Shown: positions 42,318 through 51,893 of the stretch, in pieces
Position numbering within the stretch: position 1 is the first letter of the stretch
Layout: every line of letters begins with the position of its first letter
Assembly: GCA_949358305.1 (NCBI GenBank)
Contig: OX442315.1
Span: 9,140,427 to 9,204,426, forward strand
DNA: 64,000 nucleotides
Direction of reading: 5' to 3'
Origin: Strigamia acuminata
Lineage: Eukaryota > Arthropoda > Chilopoda > Geophilomorpha > Linotaeniidae
Position numbers and translations under genes: made by a program
The notes under the pieces: model-generated
Databases searched by the model: none
What the model was told of the DNA's origin: nothing
Seen by the model: the letters and a program-made list of their open reading frames with translations, nothing else

Positions 42318-43020
42318 GAGTACTTTCTTACCTTGGACGACTTTGATGGAAATCTTCGGTTTGGATCTGGAGCATTCTTCGATCGGTTAATGTTTCTTAC
42401 TCTCGAAATGTTGGCACATTAAGATTTGCGCTTCAATGTGCCGCCATGTTACTCGAATTATAAAAACCTGAATTGCAAAGGAAAAGGAAATTACAATTTC
42501 TGGATATATATTACAGTATTATAAAGGTTCAATACGTTTTATTTTGATTTTCCTTTAAAAAATAATTCAGGCAAGACGTGAAGTACAATTAAAAATAGAT
42601 GATAGTTGCCGCCGTTTTCGAGTTACGTTTATTTCCTGTTTCTCGTCGGCGTGTTTGCATAATTGCAGCCGTCAAACCATTAACGGGACTTCGTGTAGCC
42701 GATAAATTTAATCTATCGCTGTCTAACACCATAAATTTACCTGGACATGTGTAAGTTCATCGGCAATAACTATACAGCTCCTTGATTGTAGTTTAGTGAT
42801 CAAATTAGGTAGTTGTTGTCGTTTGCGTCGCTCTTCGATCGGCCATCTTTGGATGAGAAGTCTTCTAATGATCTGCTTTATATTATTTTTACTGTCTTTT
42901 AAACTTGTTTTATCGTATAATTAATTCGTTTCTATAATTTAAAGACATTAATTTGTATTTTTTATTTTGCAATTCTCAATTTAATATTTTGTGCTTCTAT
43001 CTTTGCTCCTATCGTCTACC
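42318..43020 (+). repeat. 700-bp dispersed repeat, copy 2
   Basis: Same orientation as 28525-29245 and highly similar, with scattered substitutions and short indels. It contains TTTGCATAATTGC(A/T)GCCGTC and CTATACAGCTCCTTGATTGT. No ORF is conserved between the copies. Confidence 0.75.
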
Positions 43021-43443
43021 ATCTACATCTACCCTTGTTGTGATTGGTTGGTTCATTTATGTCTATATAATAAAACAGATTATAATCAGGTTTGAGGTCG
43101 TTTTTAAGATTTTTAACGTTTATACGCACTAATTTCAACTCTATTTTTATGTTCCAGTCGTTATCGTAATTTGCAAGTGTATATTTTTACTTCTGTAACT
43201 ATTACTTGTATATTTCAATATTTCATGTTTTGTGTATTTTAAATGATTTCAAAATTTGCCACCAGGCGCACTGCCTCTTTCAATTGTTAAAGATGCTCGA
43301 GAAAATCGATTTTATAGTCATCAAATTATTATTTTTTGTTTAATAAATTTATTAACGTATGTGTGTAGTTTTTATTGGATTTTTAGATCTGTAGAACTTA
43401 AACACAGAATATTTTTGCGACAATTTGTATAGATACATTATAA
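43021..43443. other. 3' flank of lipocalin H
   Basis: AT-rich, no gene. On the minus strand AATAAA occurs at about 43340-43375 (complement of TTTATT), a plausible poly(A) signal 70-100 nt after the H stop codon. Confidence 0.4.
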
Positions 43444-46400
43444 TTATTGTTTTATCTTATTGCATTTATCTTTCTCTTCTTCTTTCTCTTTGGCAAGTTT
43501 GGCGGCTTTTTTATCCTTAAACGGATCTTGCATTATTGCAGGGTAATCACACTTCTCATGAGAAATCCAGTTTCTTTCAGGGTGCGCACCCTTAGCTTCC
43601 AACGACTTGTAAATGAGTTCGATTTTAGCTTCATTTTTTTTAACATCCTCCAGATTGCGGAAACCAATTGTCATCAACTCTGTAAAGGAAATCCACAATA
43701 TTAAATAGAAATTATCCTCAAATTATGTAATTGCCACGTATAGTATCTATATTTACGGTATTTCATGTTTTTGTTCCAGAAGCATTCCTCTTGATACCAA
43801 ATAATCATTTCGTCATCGACGTAGAAAAAGGTGTTAAACACTGTCAAAATAATGTTTAATAATGTTTAATGAATGACACCGATAATAACTTCAAATCCAT
43901 CTTTACTTACAAAAACTTTTTACGTTAAATGCGTCAAAATAATATCGGTATATTCGCTTCTCTTCAAGCAAAGGTGTTCCAATACAATTTAAAACCTTAA
44001 AATCCCTGAAAATAATTTTAAAAATACAATACATCATTTAAATAAGTTGTTTTAAATAAAAGCCACAAAACATGCAAAAAGGCCTAAGAGTAGGCTTAAG
44101 AACATAATATTGAAAAAAAAAAATGTAAAGATATAAAATAATGTATACTGTGGTTACCCATTTTCCTTCAGGCTTACAAAGTTATGAAATTGACCAATCT
44201 CATCGAAGAAACTGTCCCAAATAAAACATGACACCCCCTTTGTTTGTTCTTTGGTGGTTCCTATGTAAGCTCCATACCATCTACCTTCATACTTGTCAGT
44301 GGAAATAAAAAAGGTAAATTAATTAATTTTTTATGTTGATTTTTGGCATTTGTGCATGGAGTGTCCTGACTCCATTTTGTATTTTACGTTATTTCATGAC
44401 GCGCCCGCTTACGCGAGCGCCCCCTGTACTATTTTGAATTATTAAACCACTTATGTAATTTTCAACTACAAGATGGCTGCTTTTTGAACACATGAACATT
44501 TGCATCCACTTTCATCATTTTATTCGACGATCGGAACACATTATTGGCGACGAGAGATGAGTACAAATTGAATCCATCAACTTTTATTAACTTTTGTGTG
44601 CTTTCTTGTCGAATTGGATGAACTTTTCGCCCCCGACCACGCGTCTTTGACCACGCGTTGACCGTTAGGCCCGAACTCTTGATCGCAAGTTTTTGCTCGT
44701 TTTTTATCAACTTTACCGCTCGAAAATGCCTTTGGTTGCGGCACCCGAGAAATATAACCCACTCGACGACTGGGAGACCTATTTAATGCAAATCGAATGC
44801 GTTTTCTCCTGCAATAAAATCGTCGACGACAAGGAAAGAGTGAATACACTTTTGGCCTGTGTGGGCATGGCCACTTTCGCCAAGTTCGTGGATCTCGCCA
44901 GACCGAAGAAGCCGACGGAGTTAACATTTAAGCAGCTCTCGGACTTGATGATCAAGAACCAGAAGCCTAGACCGGTTAAGCAAGGGGAAATTGTCCGTTT
45001 CCGAGCCCGTAAGCGCAATAAGGGCGAGTCTGTGAGCGATTTTGCAGCCGCTCTTCACTCACTCACCAAGTATTGCGACTTTGACACTGCTCAGGATGAC
45101 GAAATGCGGAATCAGTTTGTCATAGGTTTGAATATGCGGCAGGTTCAAGAGACGCTATATGTGCAAAAGGATTTAACCTTTGCAATAGCCCTCGAAGCCG
45201 CTACCTCCGCCGAAATCGCCGGAGCCGACGTGTCCAGCTTCGTCGATGCGCAGCAGTCTGTGCACCAGCTACACAAGTCGGGAAACTCAACACGACCACA
45301 CGCAAACTCGCAAAAAGGAGGAAAACGCTCCTCGAGGGGCACCTCCGGTCAGCAGCACCAGCAGTCGGACCACTCGAAGCCACAGCACGAAAAACAGAAG
45401 TGTAAACACTGCGGCAGAACCGGCCATCGCCAGGACGAGTGTCGTTTTCGCACTGCGAAGTGCCACGGTTGCGGCATTGAGGGCCACATTAAGCCCGTCT
45501 GTCGCTCCACGAAATCTTCGACATCCGCTCACCACACCACTGTGTCGGCGCCTCGCAAGCTGACATTTTACACCGTTCGTACGAGGAAGCCTAAAACCCC
45601 GATCGCGGTGAATGAAGTGTCCATCAGGCCGACCAAACCACTCGTTCTCGAGCTGCGAATCGCTCAAACGCTTTTGTGGATGGAAATTGACACTGGAGCT
45701 GGAGCGACGATCATCAGTCGCGCGATGCATAACAAATATTTTTCTCAGTTTCAGATCAAGCCACTTTCCACTGAATTATCGTCGTACGATGGCCATTCTT
45801 TGCCGATGACGGGCGTGTGCATCGTTCCAGTTACGTACGACGAGAAAACACTCGAATTGCCGTTGTGTATTGCTGACCACGGCCAAGTTCCGTTGCTCGG
45901 ACGTGACTGGATGGACGAATTCGGTTTGCTGCACGCTGCTGGTGCGGCCCTTCGTTCCGTAATTTATCGCGCTGCTGCTGGTGTTCCTTCGAAATCCGCT
46001 CGCAAACGTGCGACTCGACAGCGGGCTGCAGGTCCAAACAACATGGAATTGGCCGCTACCTTCGCTCCAACTCGCGAGGGGGAAGTGTTTCCTGCTTCGC
46101 AAGACGATCCGTCTCCGCCGTCGATTGTTGCTGCCCCTGCGTATAAATCGCTTCCTCCTTTGGCTGCGGCAGCTAAAGATGCTGCGCCGCAATGCTCCGC
46201 CAGTGCAGCTGATCTCGAGAAGTTGCGGACGATTTTAGACAAGCATAAAAACGTTTTCCGCGACGAAATCGGCCGATACAACGTGGCACCGGTAAGTATA
46301 GCTGTTGACAAAGATTTTTCACCTATATTTTTAAAAGCTTACCCGGTGCCACTGTCGGTTAAACCCGCACTTGAGAAGGAATTGCGACGACTCCAAGACT

Positions 46401-49400
46401 TAGGAATCATCACGCCTGTCGCGTCGTCAAAATGGGCAACCCCAATCATGCACGTGCGCAAGTCCGACGGAACTATTAAAATTGCCGGCTGCTACAATCG
46501 AACAGTAAATAAAGCCGTGCTGCCTTGTTCGTATCCGCTGCCCCTTTTTGCTGATGTCACAACTAAACTTTCGGGTGGCAAATCGTACTCGAAGCTCGAC
46601 ATGAACTCGGCGTACAATCAGCTCGAGTTGGACGCAGCAAGCCAAGAACTTTGCACCATCAACACTCACCTGGGTCTTTTCCGCGTTAATCGTCTTTTTT
46701 ACGGTATCTCCACAGCTCCACCAATTTTCCAGCGCGAAATGGATATTTTGACGGCAGATGTTGGCGATACCCAGCCATTTATCGACGACTCGGCGGTAAC
46801 TGGACGCTCGGACTCGGTGCACCTTCATAATTTGGACGGTTTACTTGGCAAGTTTGATGGCGCTGGACTCACTCTAAATCGAGGCAAGTGCCAATTTTTG
46901 CAAGACGAGATTGAATTTTTGGGCTTTCGTATTTCGAAGCACGGTATTGCCCCAATTGCATCTAAAATCGCCCCACTTAAAAATGCGACGCGTCCAACGG
47001 ATGTAACATCGTTGAAGTCTTTTATCGGACTTATAAATTACTACGGCCGATTTATTCGAGATTTGTCAACTCTCCTCGAGCCGCTGTATCGCTTGACGCG
47101 CGACGACGTCGATTGGAAGTGGGAGAATGTGCACGAAGCCGCCTGGTTGAAAGTGCGCGAATCCGTGTCGGTTGATTCGGCCCTCACCCATTACGACCAG
47201 TTGAAAGAAGTGTTTTTGACCGTGGACGCCTCCCCCGTGGGAGTTGGCGCCTTCCTTTCCCATCGCGACAAGAGCGGACACCATTTGCCAATTGCTTTTG
47301 CGTCGTCTTTGCTGTCGGCTGCTCAGCGGAACTACGCCCAAATCGAGAGGGAGGGATACGCCATCGTATACGGGATAAGGAAGTTCCATCACTACTTGTT
47401 CGGCCGACGCTTCATCCTTCGTACTGACCACAAGCCCTTGGTGTCTATTTTTGGAGACAAAAAGGGATGTAACCAAGTGGTTGCCGCTCGTCTGCATCGT
47501 TGGGCCATTTTTTTGTCGGCATACGACTATTTGATCGAACATTTGCCGGCAGTGGACAACGCCATTGCGGATGGTCTTTCGCGCAACCCACAACCACTCG
47601 TGGATTTGTCCGAAGATTTTGACTTCGAGGTTAACAATATTTTTTCAGTCTCGATTTCAGATTTCCCTGTCTCCAAACCATCGTTGCAAGCAGCTTATGC
47701 TGCAGATGCAATTTTGCAAGAAGTCCTTCGTTGCGTGCGCGATGGCTGGCCCAAACACAAGCCCGAGTTGCGGGAATTCCAAAAGCACAAAGATGCTTTC
47801 TCCCTTTTTAACGACTTTATTTTTCTCAATGATAGGTTGGTCGTGCCCGAGGACTTGCGCGCCTCGATTTTAATCGAGTTGCACGCAGGTCACTTTGGAA
47901 TTGTGCGCACAAAATCGTTGGCGCGTTCCACTGTTTGGTGGCCGGCGATTGACGCCGATATCGAGCGCGTTGTGCGTGCGTGCGACGCCTGTCAGCGGAC
48001 ACTGCCTGATCCACCTCGAACGTCGACTGTACGATGGCCGATTCCTGAAGAAGTCTGGGGTCGACTGCACATCGACTTCGCCGGGCCATTCCTCGGCAAA
48101 ACATTTCTGCTCGGAATCGACGCCAAATCGAAATGGTGCGAGGTGAACGCGATGACGACCACCACAGCAGCTGCAACGATTGCAGTCTTGGAAGACTGGT
48201 TTAGTCGCTATGGCCTCCCGATTCACGTGCACTCGGACAACGGTCCGCAGTTCACTGCATTCGAATTTCGAGAATTTTTGGAGGAAAATGGCATCCGCCA
48301 CACCTTTTCACCACCTTATCACCCAGCTACGAATGGAGCCGTCGAAGGATTTGTCGGAACTTTTAAACGACAAATGCAAAAATTTGTGAATCTGAATTTT
48401 TCCCTCGTTGATTCCCTCCGCCAGTTCCTTTTCTCCTATAGGACGACACCTCACGCCACGACCAAGCTGACGCCCGCTGATGTTTTCCTGCAGCGCACGA
48501 TGCGCACGCGGCTTCACCTGCTCAACCCTCGCTTGTTGCCGGATTCCGCACTTATGGAAACGGCGCGCAGTTTCGATGTCGGCGATTTGGTGTACGTGCG
48601 CGACTATCGCCACACGGACAAGTGGATTCCCGGGGTCGTCAAGGAAAAGGTTTCCTCCACCACGTATGCTATCGAGATTGCGAATGGAGTTGTGTGGTCG
48701 AGACACATTGACCAGTTGCGGAAACGTTCGACAATTTCACCGTATCGCTCAATTGAAGGGGATGAGCGTCAGTCGGGCCCATTCGTTATGCCCCAGACCT
48801 CCACTGAGATTCCGCCAGCTGTACAAGCTCAACCCCAACTTCCTGCTCCTAATTCGCCTCAACCTAATATTCCTATTCCAAACTCACCTCCGAGATCTCC
48901 TGCCCCGTTGCTTCCTCCTCTACCGCCGTCGCCTCCTGCGCTTCCGCCACCTCCGCAAGCTGCTCGCTCTCCACGGCCAACAAGGACAAGAAAACAAACG
49001 GACTTCTACGGTTTCTCGTGAACGTGAATAATGAACTGAGTTTGTGATTGTTTAGTGAATCCTTTATTGTAATTCGATCTTTTAATTTTACATTTTGTTT
49101 GTTGTAACTTTTGAATTAATTGTATTTGAATTGCTCCCTTGGTTGGTTCTCAATTAAGGGGATGATGGAGTGTCCTGACTCCATTTTGTATTTTACGTTA
49201 TTTCATGACGCGCCCGCTTACGCGAGCGCCCCCTGTACTATTTTGAATTATTAAACCACTTATGTAATTTTCAACTACAAGATGGCTGCTTTTTGAACAC
49301 ATGAACATTTGCATCCACTTTCATCATTTTATTCGACGATCGGAACACATTAGTGCATTTTTATTTATTTACTTTGGAATTGTTAGTTGTAGCTTGCAAG

Positions 49401-49537
49401 GCTTCCAGTATGTTGCAATGACCCTCAGCTTCTTTTACGTCTAGTGTCCAATTAGAAAACGGTGTTAAGTCACCTGGACAAGCAAAAATTGACATGACAC
49501 ACGTGAGAAGAATCACAAAGTGACCAAGCAGGGCCAT
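43444..49537 (-). CDS. Lipocalin copy H, inverted, intron 1 split by Gypsy
   Basis: Minus-strand exons in order: 49537-49373, 44291-44158, 44005-43911, 43840-43757, 43679-43444; about 238 residues, same lengths and phases as the + strand copies. The signal peptide is MALLGHFVILLTCVMSIFA, followed by CPGDLTPFSNWT. Exon 2 has the G-x-W motif after NNSK; exon 3 GDFKVLNCIGTPLLEEKR (an extra cysteine); exon 4 FNTFFYVDDEMIIWYQEE; exon 5 MTIGFRNLEDVKKNEAKIE, KCDYP and a tail ending KCNKIKQ. Intron 1 is about 5.1 kb because of the Gypsy insertion; it is about 90 bp in other copies. The leader exon ends at 49861 and the TATA-like box is near 49915-49930. Coding sequence is undamaged; splicing across the insert is untested. 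Confidence 0.83.
44357..44543 (+). repeat. Gypsy 5' LTR
   Basis: 187 bp, TGGAGTGTCCTGACTCCATT ... GATCGGAACACATTA, with no difference seen from the 3' copy. Contains the short inverted pair CGCCCGCTTACGCGAGCGCC. Confidence 0.95.
44726..49021 (+). CDS. Gypsy gag-pol polyprotein
   Basis: A single frame of 1431 residues starting at MPLVAAPEKYNPLDDWETY. In order: gag capsid region, two CCHC knuckles (CKHCGRTGHRQDEC and CHGCGIEGHIKPVC, about 225-260), protease (MEIDTGAGATII, about 321), RT (YSKLDMNSAYNQLELD near 625; catalytic PFIDDSAVTG near 684), RNase H (LTVDASPVGVGAFLSH, about 830), integrase zinc region (HAGHFG...CDACQR, about 1052), core HIDFAGPF, HSDNGPQF and a Glu in ATNGAVEGFVG (about 1115, 1170, 1207), and a proline-rich end (PPLPPSPPALPPPPQ). 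The RT box is FIDD rather than the usual YVDD/YLDD. All catalytic residues are present. Gag and pol are fused without a frameshift. Confidence 0.95.
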   Translation: MPLVAAPEKYNPLDDWETYLMQIECVFSCNKIVDDKERVNTLLACVGMATFAKFVDLARPKKPTELTFKQLSDLMIKNQKPRPVKQGEIVRFRARKRNKGESVSDFAAALHSLTKYCDFDTAQDDEMRNQFVIGLNMRQVQETLYVQKDLTFAIALEAATSAEIAGADVSSFVDAQQSVHQLHKSGNSTRPHANSQKGGKRSSRGTSGQQHQQSDHSKPQHEKQKCKHCGRTGHRQDECRFRTAKCHGCGIEGHIKPVCRSTKSSTSAHHTTVSAPRKLTFYTVRTRKPKTPIAVNEVSIRPTKPLVLELRIAQTLLWMEIDTGAGATIISRAMHNKYFSQFQIKPLSTELSSYDGHSLPMTGVCIVPVTYDEKTLELPLCIADHGQVPLLGRDWMDEFGLLHAAGAALRSVIYRAAAGVPSKSARKRATRQRAAGPNNMELAATFAPTREGEVFPASQDDPSPPSIVAAPAYKSLPPLAAAAKDAAPQCSASAADLEKLRTILDKHKNVFRDEIGRYNVAPVSIAVDKDFSPIFLKAYPVPLSVKPALEKELRRLQDLGIITPVASSKWATPIMHVRKSDGTIKIAGCYNRTVNKAVLPCSYPLPLFADVTTKLSGGKSYSKLDMNSAYNQLELDAASQELCTINTHLGLFRVNRLFYGISTAPPIFQREMDILTADVGDTQPFIDDSAVTGRSDSVHLHNLDGLLGKFDGAGLTLNRGKCQFLQDEIEFLGFRISKHGIAPIASKIAPLKNATRPTDVTSLKSFIGLINYYGRFIRDLSTLLEPLYRLTRDDVDWKWENVHEAAWLKVRESVSVDSALTHYDQLKEVFLTVDASPVGVGAFLSHRDKSGHHLPIAFASSLLSAAQRNYAQIEREGYAIVYGIRKFHHYLFGRRFILRTDHKPLVSIFGDKKGCNQVVAARLHRWAIFLSAYDYLIEHLPAVDNAIADGLSRNPQPLVDLSEDFDFEVNNIFSVSISDFPVSKPSLQAAYAADAILQEVLRCVRDGWPKHKPELREFQKHKDAFSLFNDFIFLNDRLVVPEDLRASILIELHAGHFGIVRTKSLARSTVWWPAIDADIERVVRACDACQRTLPDPPRTSTVRWPIPEEVWGRLHIDFAGPFLGKTFLLGIDAKSKWCEVNAMTTTTAAATIAVLEDWFSRYGLPIHVHSDNGPQFTAFEFREFLEENGIRHTFSPPYHPATNGAVEGFVGTFKRQMQKFVNLNFSLVDSLRQFLFSYRTTPHATTKLTPADVFLQRTMRTRLHLLNPRLLPDSALMETARSFDVGDLVYVRDYRHTDKWIPGVVKEKVSSTTYAIEIANGVVWSRHIDQLRKRSTISPYRSIEGDERQSGPFVMPQTSTEIPPAVQAQPQLPAPNSPQPNIPIPNSPPRSPAPLLPPLPPSPPALPPPPQAARSPRPTRTRKQTDFYGFS
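49166..49352 (+). repeat. Gypsy 3' LTR
   Basis: 187 bp, same sequence as 44357-44543 as far as I can compare by eye. Confidence 0.95.
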
Positions 49538-49557
49538 TTTTGATAATTCTAAATTTC

Positions 49558-50290
49558 TGAAATTAAAATGAAACGTTAAAATTGCAATCGTGTTTTTGGT
49601 TTGTTGTCATTATCAAAGAAAGTTCATAATTTCAGCTTAAAATGCCATTAATTGATATATATAAATTTTTTTCTCTAATAAGTTTCACAATTGTTCTAAA
49701 ATGTGTCATGATTGTTTTGTTAAGTGCATTGATTATTCTAAAAAGTGCAATGACTTTTATAAAAAATCCCTTAATTAATATAAAAATATGTTTATACAAT
49801 AATTATTTCTTAAATTATAATTTAAAATGATTTCTATTGCTGACTAGTTAGTTTGCTTACTTGATGAGTGACTGATGAGCAATTCAATCAGCAACTGCTT
49901 CAATTTAGAGGTCGCAAGTATTTAAATAAATAGAAGTCACGAGGAAATAGAATTGAAAAAACAATTTTTTTCCTATATTTTTCAACTTTTTGTAACTGCA
50001 ATGCAACCGTGACACAAAGGCACACAAATATTTTAGCAGTTGTTCCAGGCGTTGAAATTTTTATTTGATTTTATTGTTGTATTGAATTGAAAATTGAATT
50101 GCAAAAATAAATGTGTTTTTTCAGATGTGTTTCATAACTACAATGCAATATTGACACAATGGCACATAACTATTTCTTCTGATGCTGAATTGTTTGCATG
50201 GCATATGCTGTTGTTGTATGGTACTTCAAGGACTTTGTTTGCATGACGTATGATATTGTTGTATTGTACAGTACTTCAAGGACGTCAGAA
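49558..50290 (-). promoter_or_regulatory. Upstream region and leader exon of copy H
   Basis: The reverse complement shows TTTATTTAAATACTTGCGAC, then the conserved leader segment ending at the GTAAG donor (complement of 49856-49860). The leader intron is 49558-49860. The CAGTGTTGTATC terminus and GAACGGCGTTCACG motif of the other copies are absent. The region is instead rearranged, with two partial copies of the GTACTTCAAGGAC segment (50220-50283). Confidence 0.5.
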
Positions 50291-50309
50291 ATATTAAATC
50301 AGCAAATCC

Positions 50310-50390
50310 CATATTTCTTCGAATTAAATTCGCGGCTTTTTGCCACGACTTCTAATTGAGGGCGATTTTAATTTGAAGAAATACAGTAGG
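50310..50390. mobile_element. Short palindromic MITE, second copy
   Basis: Inverted copy of 28434-28516: CATATTTCTTCGAATTAAA ... TTTAATTTGAAGAAATAC, with TTTTTGCCACGACTTC inside. Confidence 0.6.
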
Positions 50391-50493
50391 TATTTCAAAA
50401 GTATTTGAAAATTGTGTAATTCAAAATATCAATAAAAGGACGTCATCAGTCACCCAGTATCCATTTTATTTCATTTTTTTACACTACATTATA

Positions 50494-50566
50494 ATTATTC
50501 TTTTTCTTTGCTGCATTTATTTTTGGCAAGTTTGGATTTGCCATCTTTAAATGGATTTTGCATTTG
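50494..50566 (-). pseudogene. Relic of a lipocalin-type charged tail exon
   Basis: The minus strand reads a degraded exon 5 end: MQNPFKDGKS, KLAKN, KCSKEKE, corresponding to MQDPFKD, KLAKEK and the final KCKKEK of the intact copies. The preceding helix and KCDYP part are missing. It matches the remnant after copy D at 28380-28425. Confidence 0.6.
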
Positions 50567-50699
50567 ATTGATAGAAACTTGTAATATAATTATGAATAAT
50601 ATTTCATTTATTGTGTTGCAGCGAAGTTGAGGGATCAACCATTCAAGGTTGACAGCATTTTTGACAGGATTCCAGATGAATTAGTAATATAGTATACTG

Positions 50700-51414
50700 G
50701 AAAAAAAATCAGATTTACTAACTTGTAAAGAATTGTAAATGTATAGGAAGATGGATTTTACAAGTTTGTAAATTAGATTTACAAACAATTGTAAATAAGT
50801 CTTTTCCAAACATATTTACAATCTGGAAAGAGACCATTTCCGTGACTTTTTTTACAATAATTTTACAAACATTTTCAATTGTGTAATTATGAAATTTCAT
50901 AATGTATTTCCAATGTATTTCCAATATATTTCCAATATATTTCCAATATATTTCCAATATAAAAAATCTACTACTCTCCATTTTGAAAAATTTAAATACA
51001 TGAACTCAATTTTTTTTTTAAACTGTTTGATTTTTTTTCAACCACCATTCAACAATTAGTTTTCATTGATTTGATCACAATTTACATGTTTTATTAACAG
51101 TTTTATTTAAATTTATTTTAATCTTATAGTTTTCTTTTTTCTTACCATGACCTCTGCTGGAATTGAACCTGGGACCCTTTGTTCTAAAGACCACTGCTCT
51201 GTCCACTACACTAGTGTGACCTGTAATAATTTTATGCATAACTTCCTATATATAGTAACTTCTGTGTTAAATAATCTATTTGAGATTCATTGTATTAAAA
51301 ATACAATCAATCTCACATTGATTATTTGTGGAGGAGTCGGATTGTTACATCGTCGGATTGTTACATCGACGGTACGTTTCATCGACACTTATTTTTCCTT
51401 CCCTGCGCCCTGAT
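50700..51414. mobile_element. Second copy of the tRNA-module MITE, interrupted by BEL2
   Basis: The left TIR region closely matches 13230-13460: ATTTACAAACAATTGTAAAT, AAGAGACCATTTCCGTGAC and TTTCAATTGTGTAATTATG. TTTCCAATATA is tandemly repeated at about 50908-50960. The tRNA-like module lies inverted at 51147-51222. BEL2 inserted at 51415. The distal part probably continues at 57763-58170, where similarity is weaker (ATTTACAACTAATTGAAAAT). Confidence 0.6.
51147..51222 (-). other. tRNA-like module, second copy
   Basis: The reverse complement TAGTGGACAGAGCAGTGGTC, TTTAGAACAAAGGGTCCC and GGTTCAATTCCAGCAGAGGT matches 13694-13760 with few changes. Here the A-box (GTGGACAGAGCAGTGG) and B-box (GGTTCAATTCC) are closer to tRNA consensus. 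Confidence 0.55.
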
Positions 51415-51893
51415 TGTGAAAATCCCAGTTTGTGAATGTTAAAAGTTCGCTTTTTTGATGTAAATTCAGTTGGTTCAGGTTTCGAAAATTTCTAAGTTCT
51501 TTTTCAGTGTGTGAATACAAATAAATTCTAACTGCTCAACAAGAGCAGTCCTGCTTGGGTAAAGTGAAAGTTTGTACTGGTTTATTTTCGTTGAAAAACG
51601 ATGTTAAATACATGAAATAATTAGTTCTTGGAAACAAGAACAAAACATACAAATATAAATAGTTCTCAGAAAATGAGAACAAAAAGTCAAAAAAAGGTCA
51701 AAAACTCTAAACAATAGAAAACGTCACCACATCTGGTGTAAATTTAGACACTTCTAGAATCACAACAAAAGACTCGGGTTTTCCCTTCAAAAAATTCGCA
51801 GAAGGCAATTAAAACAGATTACAGTAAAAACCCAAAATTTCCCAACACCAATTTAATACAAAATTAAAATACACTAAAACCCTAGTTTTTACA
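51415..51893 (-). repeat. BEL2 3' LTR
   Basis: 479 bp; TGTGAAAATCCC ... GTTTTTACA on the + strand. It contains the pol stop codon (complement of 51889-51891). Confidence 0.95.

Larger units (their letters stand above)
44357..49352 (+). mobile_element. Complete Ty3/Gypsy retrotransposon
   Basis: Two 187-bp LTRs (44357-44543 and 49166-49352) that look identical; flanking 5-bp duplication GTGCA (44352-44356 and 49353-49357). Primer site TTGGCGACGAGAGATG directly follows the 5' LTR, and purine tract AAGGGGATGA precedes the 3' LTR. One open gag-pol frame. It is opposite in orientation to its host gene H. Identical LTRs and an open frame imply a very recent insertion. Confidence 0.96.
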
